Part shown: positions 62,110 to 64,000 of the stretch, in pieces
Layout of the letters: each line of letters begins with the position of its first letter
Position numbering within the stretch: position 1 is the first letter of the stretch
Source: Deltaproteobacteria bacterium
Lineage (GTDB): Bacteria > Desulfobacterota > Binatia > UBA9968
Length of the DNA: 64,000 bases
NCBI GenBank assembly: GCA_016874755.1
Contig: VGTH01000028.1
Coordinates: forward strand, 1 to 64,000
Reading direction: 5' to 3'
Position numbers and translations under genes: made by a program
The notes under the pieces: model-generated
Databases searched by the model: none
Seen by the model: the letters and a program-made list of their open reading frames with translations, nothing else
What the model was told of the DNA's origin: nothing

Positions 62110-62288
62110 GGCACCACGGCCAACGCATGTCTAACATTGTGCATGACATCGTGAATCGCCGGATAATGCGCCGCAAGCAGAACGTAGAGCGTCACCGACG
62201 ATGCCAGCAGAAAGGCGCTTGAGAGCAGCGCGAAAGCCATCGGGTCAGACAGTCCGGCAACATAACGACCTACAGCTATTCGTTCCAT
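62100..62288 (-). CDS. CbtB-like small membrane protein
   Basis: 62 residues from ATG 62288, set by AGGAGGG nine bases before it (the longer start at 62345 has no such site). One membrane helix (PMAFALLSSAFLLASSVTLY VLLAAH) and a C-terminal tail HDVMHNVRHALAVVPCH. The tail, with HD..H..RHA...PCH, is the hallmark of CbtB, the small subunit of proposed cobalt transporters, usually next to CbtA and under cobalamin control. Here the partner is the 330-residue protein overlapped at 62109-62100, not a five-helix CbtA. Metal (Co or Ni) binding by the His and Cys is likely. Confidence 0.7.
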   Translation of the reverse strand: MERIAVGRYVAGLSDPMAFALLSSAFLLASSVTLYVLLAAHYPAIHDVMHNVRHALAVVPCH

Positions 62289-62583
62289 CTCTTCCCTCCT
62301 GAACGGCCTGCTTCGCATTGTTATCCCAACCAGATTTTCTGTCAAGCAAATCGTTGCAGAAAAAGTTTAGAACGATGGATGCCGAGGCTCGGCTCGAACG
62401 CTGTCAGACTTTTTTACGGACAAAAAGCAAATTGCCACCCAAAAACTTAAATCACAGACTCAGGTGATTTTCTCTAAAATCTTTTTACGGAATAATAAAA
62501 TCGCTTTCTATCAAGACGAGACTAAGCAAAAACGCAGTCGCAGAAAAATTTTAAAAAAATTTTCGTCAACTTCGAAAAAAATA

Positions 62584-62612
62584 TTGACTGCGAAACGATA
62601 ACAGTTTAAAAA
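62584..62612 (+). promoter_or_regulatory. sigma-70-like promoter just before the 94-residue gene
   Basis: TTGACT (62584-62589) and TAAAAA (62607-62612) with a 17-base spacer. The expected first transcribed base is at or within a base or two of the ATG at 62620, which would give a leaderless message. The surrounding 62400-62615 is unusually AT-rich; otherwise I see nothing in 62289-62583. Confidence 0.5.
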
Positions 62613-62619
62613 CTTTTCC

Positions 62620-62904
62620 ATGGTTTTAGCATCGGGAGACGACATCAAGAGTGCCGCAGAACAAATCGCCGAACTTTCCCGTTCTGCTCCCAATTTGAAA
62701 TTATCACGTGAAGCTTTTCTCCGGGCGTACGTCGGCGACCTGGAAATGAAAGTCATTCCGTGGCAAGAGCTCTGGACCTTGCTGCGCAACGCCAAAATGC
62801 GCGGCCATGCGTCAATGATCGAGAGTTTCTACGACGCGCTTTTCCGCGAAGCACGCTTCGACGACGCCGGCGTGTGGACTCCGGCCGCGAAACAGCCGCT
62901 CTGA
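62620..62904 (+). CDS. Small helical protein, unknown
   Basis: 94 residues: MVLASGDDIKSAAEQIAELS, LKLSREAFLRAYVGDLEMKV, IPWQELWTLLRNAKMRGHAS, then YDALFREARFDDAGVW. Predicted soluble and helical. No ribosome-binding site before the ATG; instead a promoter ends almost on it. AT-rich upstream, normal GC within. The size and make-up suggest a regulator, but no helix-turn-helix signature is clear. Family not recognised. Confidence 0.6.
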   Translation: MVLASGDDIKSAAEQIAELSRSAPNLKLSREAFLRAYVGDLEMKVIPWQELWTLLRNAKMRGHASMIESFYDALFREARFDDAGVWTPAAKQPL

Positions 62905-63102
62905 TTCACTCTGCTTTGACCTGCGCGCACCCGCCCGCAGCCACCCCATTTCTGTTAGCGTCACGAACCAACCGTGGTTTCCCACACAACCACCAGCGCC
63001 TTTGGTGTTTGCGCTCCGCAGCCGATGGTATAGCAGCGCTCTCAACGGCGAACGTTGCCCGCCGATACAGCAGCCGTTGGATAAAATCTCTGGGGAGAAA
63101 AA

Positions 63103-63194
63103 GTGGCGGAGAGAGAGGGATTTGAACCCTCGGTACGGGGTTAACCGTACACACGATTAGCAATCGTGCGCCTTAGACCACTCGGCCATCTCTC
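63103..63194 (-). tRNA. tRNA-Ser (GCU anticodon)
   Basis: 92 bases including an encoded CCA. Acceptor stem GGAGAGA with TCTCTCC, discriminator G, D-arm TGGCCGAGTGGTCTAAGGC, anticodon stem-loop CACGATTGCTAATCGTG with GCT in the centre, long class II variable arm (GTACGGTTAACCCCGTAC) and T-arm GAGGGTTCAAATCCCTC. All stems pair. Reads AGC and AGU codons. Confidence 0.97.
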
Positions 63195-63316
63195 CGTGCT
63201 GAGGTGGATGAGTTTTCCGAACGTCGCAAGTCGCGACGGCGCGAAAAATTTGACTTGCTGAAGATAACACAGCGATGGCAGATTTTCCACAATTGCGCCG
63301 GTGCTTGTCCGCCCAC

Positions 63317-63357
63317 AAAAAAAGGGACGGCGCGATTTGTTGCACCGTCCCTTTTTT
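63317..63357. terminator. bidirectional intrinsic terminator
   Basis: GGGACGG (63324-63330) and CCGTCCC (63345-63351) form the stem, with an A-run before and a T-run after, so it works in both directions. It ends the solute-binding-protein gene at 63378 (minus strand), 21 bases past its stop. Confidence 0.85.
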
Positions 63358-63377
63358 GCGCTTACGCGAAAAGCCGT

Positions 63378-64000
63378 TTACCCTTCCCAGATCGGCTTGA
63401 CGAAGGTATCAAGCCACTGCTTGGGATTTTCCAAGAACAGCTTGTCGTTGACCGGTACCGTTGATGTCCCTTTGGGGAACGCCGACTCCACCGCGGTCTT
63501 GGACTTGAAGTCCTTACGCGACGATTCGCGGCCGATGCCATCGATCACTTTCTGCCCTTCCTGCGAGATAGCCCACTCGGCAAAGAGCTTCGCCGCGTTG
63601 AGATTCGGCGCTTTGGCGTAGATCCCCGCTTGGCGCGGGAAGACCACGGGGCCAACGGTTCTGACGTAATCGATCGGCGTACCCTTGCCGATCTCTTCGA
63701 TAACGTCATGCAGCAGCGCCGGCATGCAGATGGCGTATTCTCCGGCGATCACCAGCCGGAACATGGCGCTCGTGCTCTTGTGCACCGGCACGCCCAATCC
63801 TTTGAGGCCTTTCAGAAAATTATTGAACCGGGTCTCGTTCTTCCATTGCTCCCGTAGACCGGCGAGCATGGAGCTCAAAGGTCCGGCGCGCATCGGATCG
63901 TCCAACGCGACCATGCCTTTGAACTTGGGATTGGCGACGTCTTCCCAGCTTTTCGGTGCATCGGCGGCTTTCAACTTCTTGGTGTTGAAGGTCAGCGCCT
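63378..64000 (-). CDS. Extracellular solute-binding protein, family 1 (5' part outside window)
   Basis: The frame is open to the window edge, past the TTG at 63974: ALTFNTKKLKAADAPKSWED, VANPKFKGMVALDDPMRAGP, then FNNFLKGLKGLGVPVHKSTS, GEYAICMPALLHDVIEEIGK, AKLFAEWAISQEGQKVIDGI. It is the C-terminal half of an iron(III)/AfuA-like binding protein, the same superfamily as those at 2479, 29302 and 32501, but a different subgroup (no HPHA block; it has PNLNAAKLFAEWAIS instead). Ended by the terminator at 63317-63357. Confidence 0.85.
   Translation of the reverse strand, partial: ALTFNTKKLKAADAPKSWEDVANPKFKGMVALDDPMRAGPLSSMLAGLREQWKNETRFNNFLKGLKGLGVPVHKSTSAMFRLVIAGEYAICMPALLHDVIEEIGKGTPIDYVRTVGPVVFPRQAGIYAKAPNLNAAKLFAEWAISQEGQKVIDGIGRESSRKDFKSKTAVESAFPKGTSTVPVNDKLFLENPKQWLDTFVKPIWEG

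Noticed and set aside
62289-62583. Cobalamin riboswitch upstream of the CbtB-like gene
   Set aside because: I looked for a B12-box-like GCCACTG element and the usual long paired leader; none was seen.

Overview
The window looks like a high-GC bacterial chromosome segment from an uncultured, probably soil or sediment lineage. The minus-strand order rpsO-pnp-M16 peptidase-dut is the one known from Deltaproteobacteria-type (Desulfobacterota-like) genomes. The very large number of periplasmic binding proteins, crotonases and CoA-transferases recalls Binatota/Tectomicrobia-like metagenome bins. This placement is inference; no 16S rRNA is present.

Layout. 0-3.6 kb: a partial taurine/nitrate-type ABC permease, diverging from three substrate-binding proteins (SBPs). 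3.6-6.6 kb: cupin, small protein, exported SlyD-like FKBP, sirtuin and a two-helix membrane protein. 6.6-17.1 kb (minus): a housekeeping block, rpsO-pnp-M16 protease-dut-purB-purS-purQ-purL-purF. 17.3-21 kb: lipase, metallophosphoesterase and two tandem alpha/beta hydrolases. 21-36 kb: a catabolic island that alternates SBPs with CoA enzymes (three crotonases, an ADP-forming acyl-CoA synthetase, a ThDP enzyme, an amidohydrolase). 36-41.6 kb: a phosphorelay cluster (response regulator-ATPase, seven-PAS histidine kinase, response regulator, HPt) carrying several frameshifts. 42-49.2 kb: tandem-domain CoA-transferase, AcuI-like reductase and a methylcitrate-cycle set (citrate/methylcitrate synthase, PrpD, PrpB). 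49.2-61 kb: amidase, cupin, OadA-like carboxyltransferase, a TIR/deoxyribosyltransferase-like TPR protein, GST, enoyl-CoA hydratase, aldehyde dehydrogenase and a VOC protein. 61-64 kb: a CbtB-like metal-uptake pair, a small protein, tRNA-Ser(GCU) and a partial SBP.

Functionally, the window couples one nucleotide-synthesis/RNA-turnover operon to uptake and degradation of small organic acids or xenobiotics. Nine SBPs (eight complete, one cut by the window edge) and two SBP remnants accompany only one, partial, permease. Methylcitrate-cycle enzymes would dispose of the propionyl-CoA that such degradation can release.

Two further themes stand out. First, the gaps between genes are filled with several families of short inverted repeats. 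Some supply coding sequence: signal peptides or leaders of at least three SBP genes, and stop codons of two others. Second, gene decay is common: remnants of phosphoglucomutase, two SBPs, an S23-like four-helix-bundle protein and a double-frameshifted response regulator are still recognisable.
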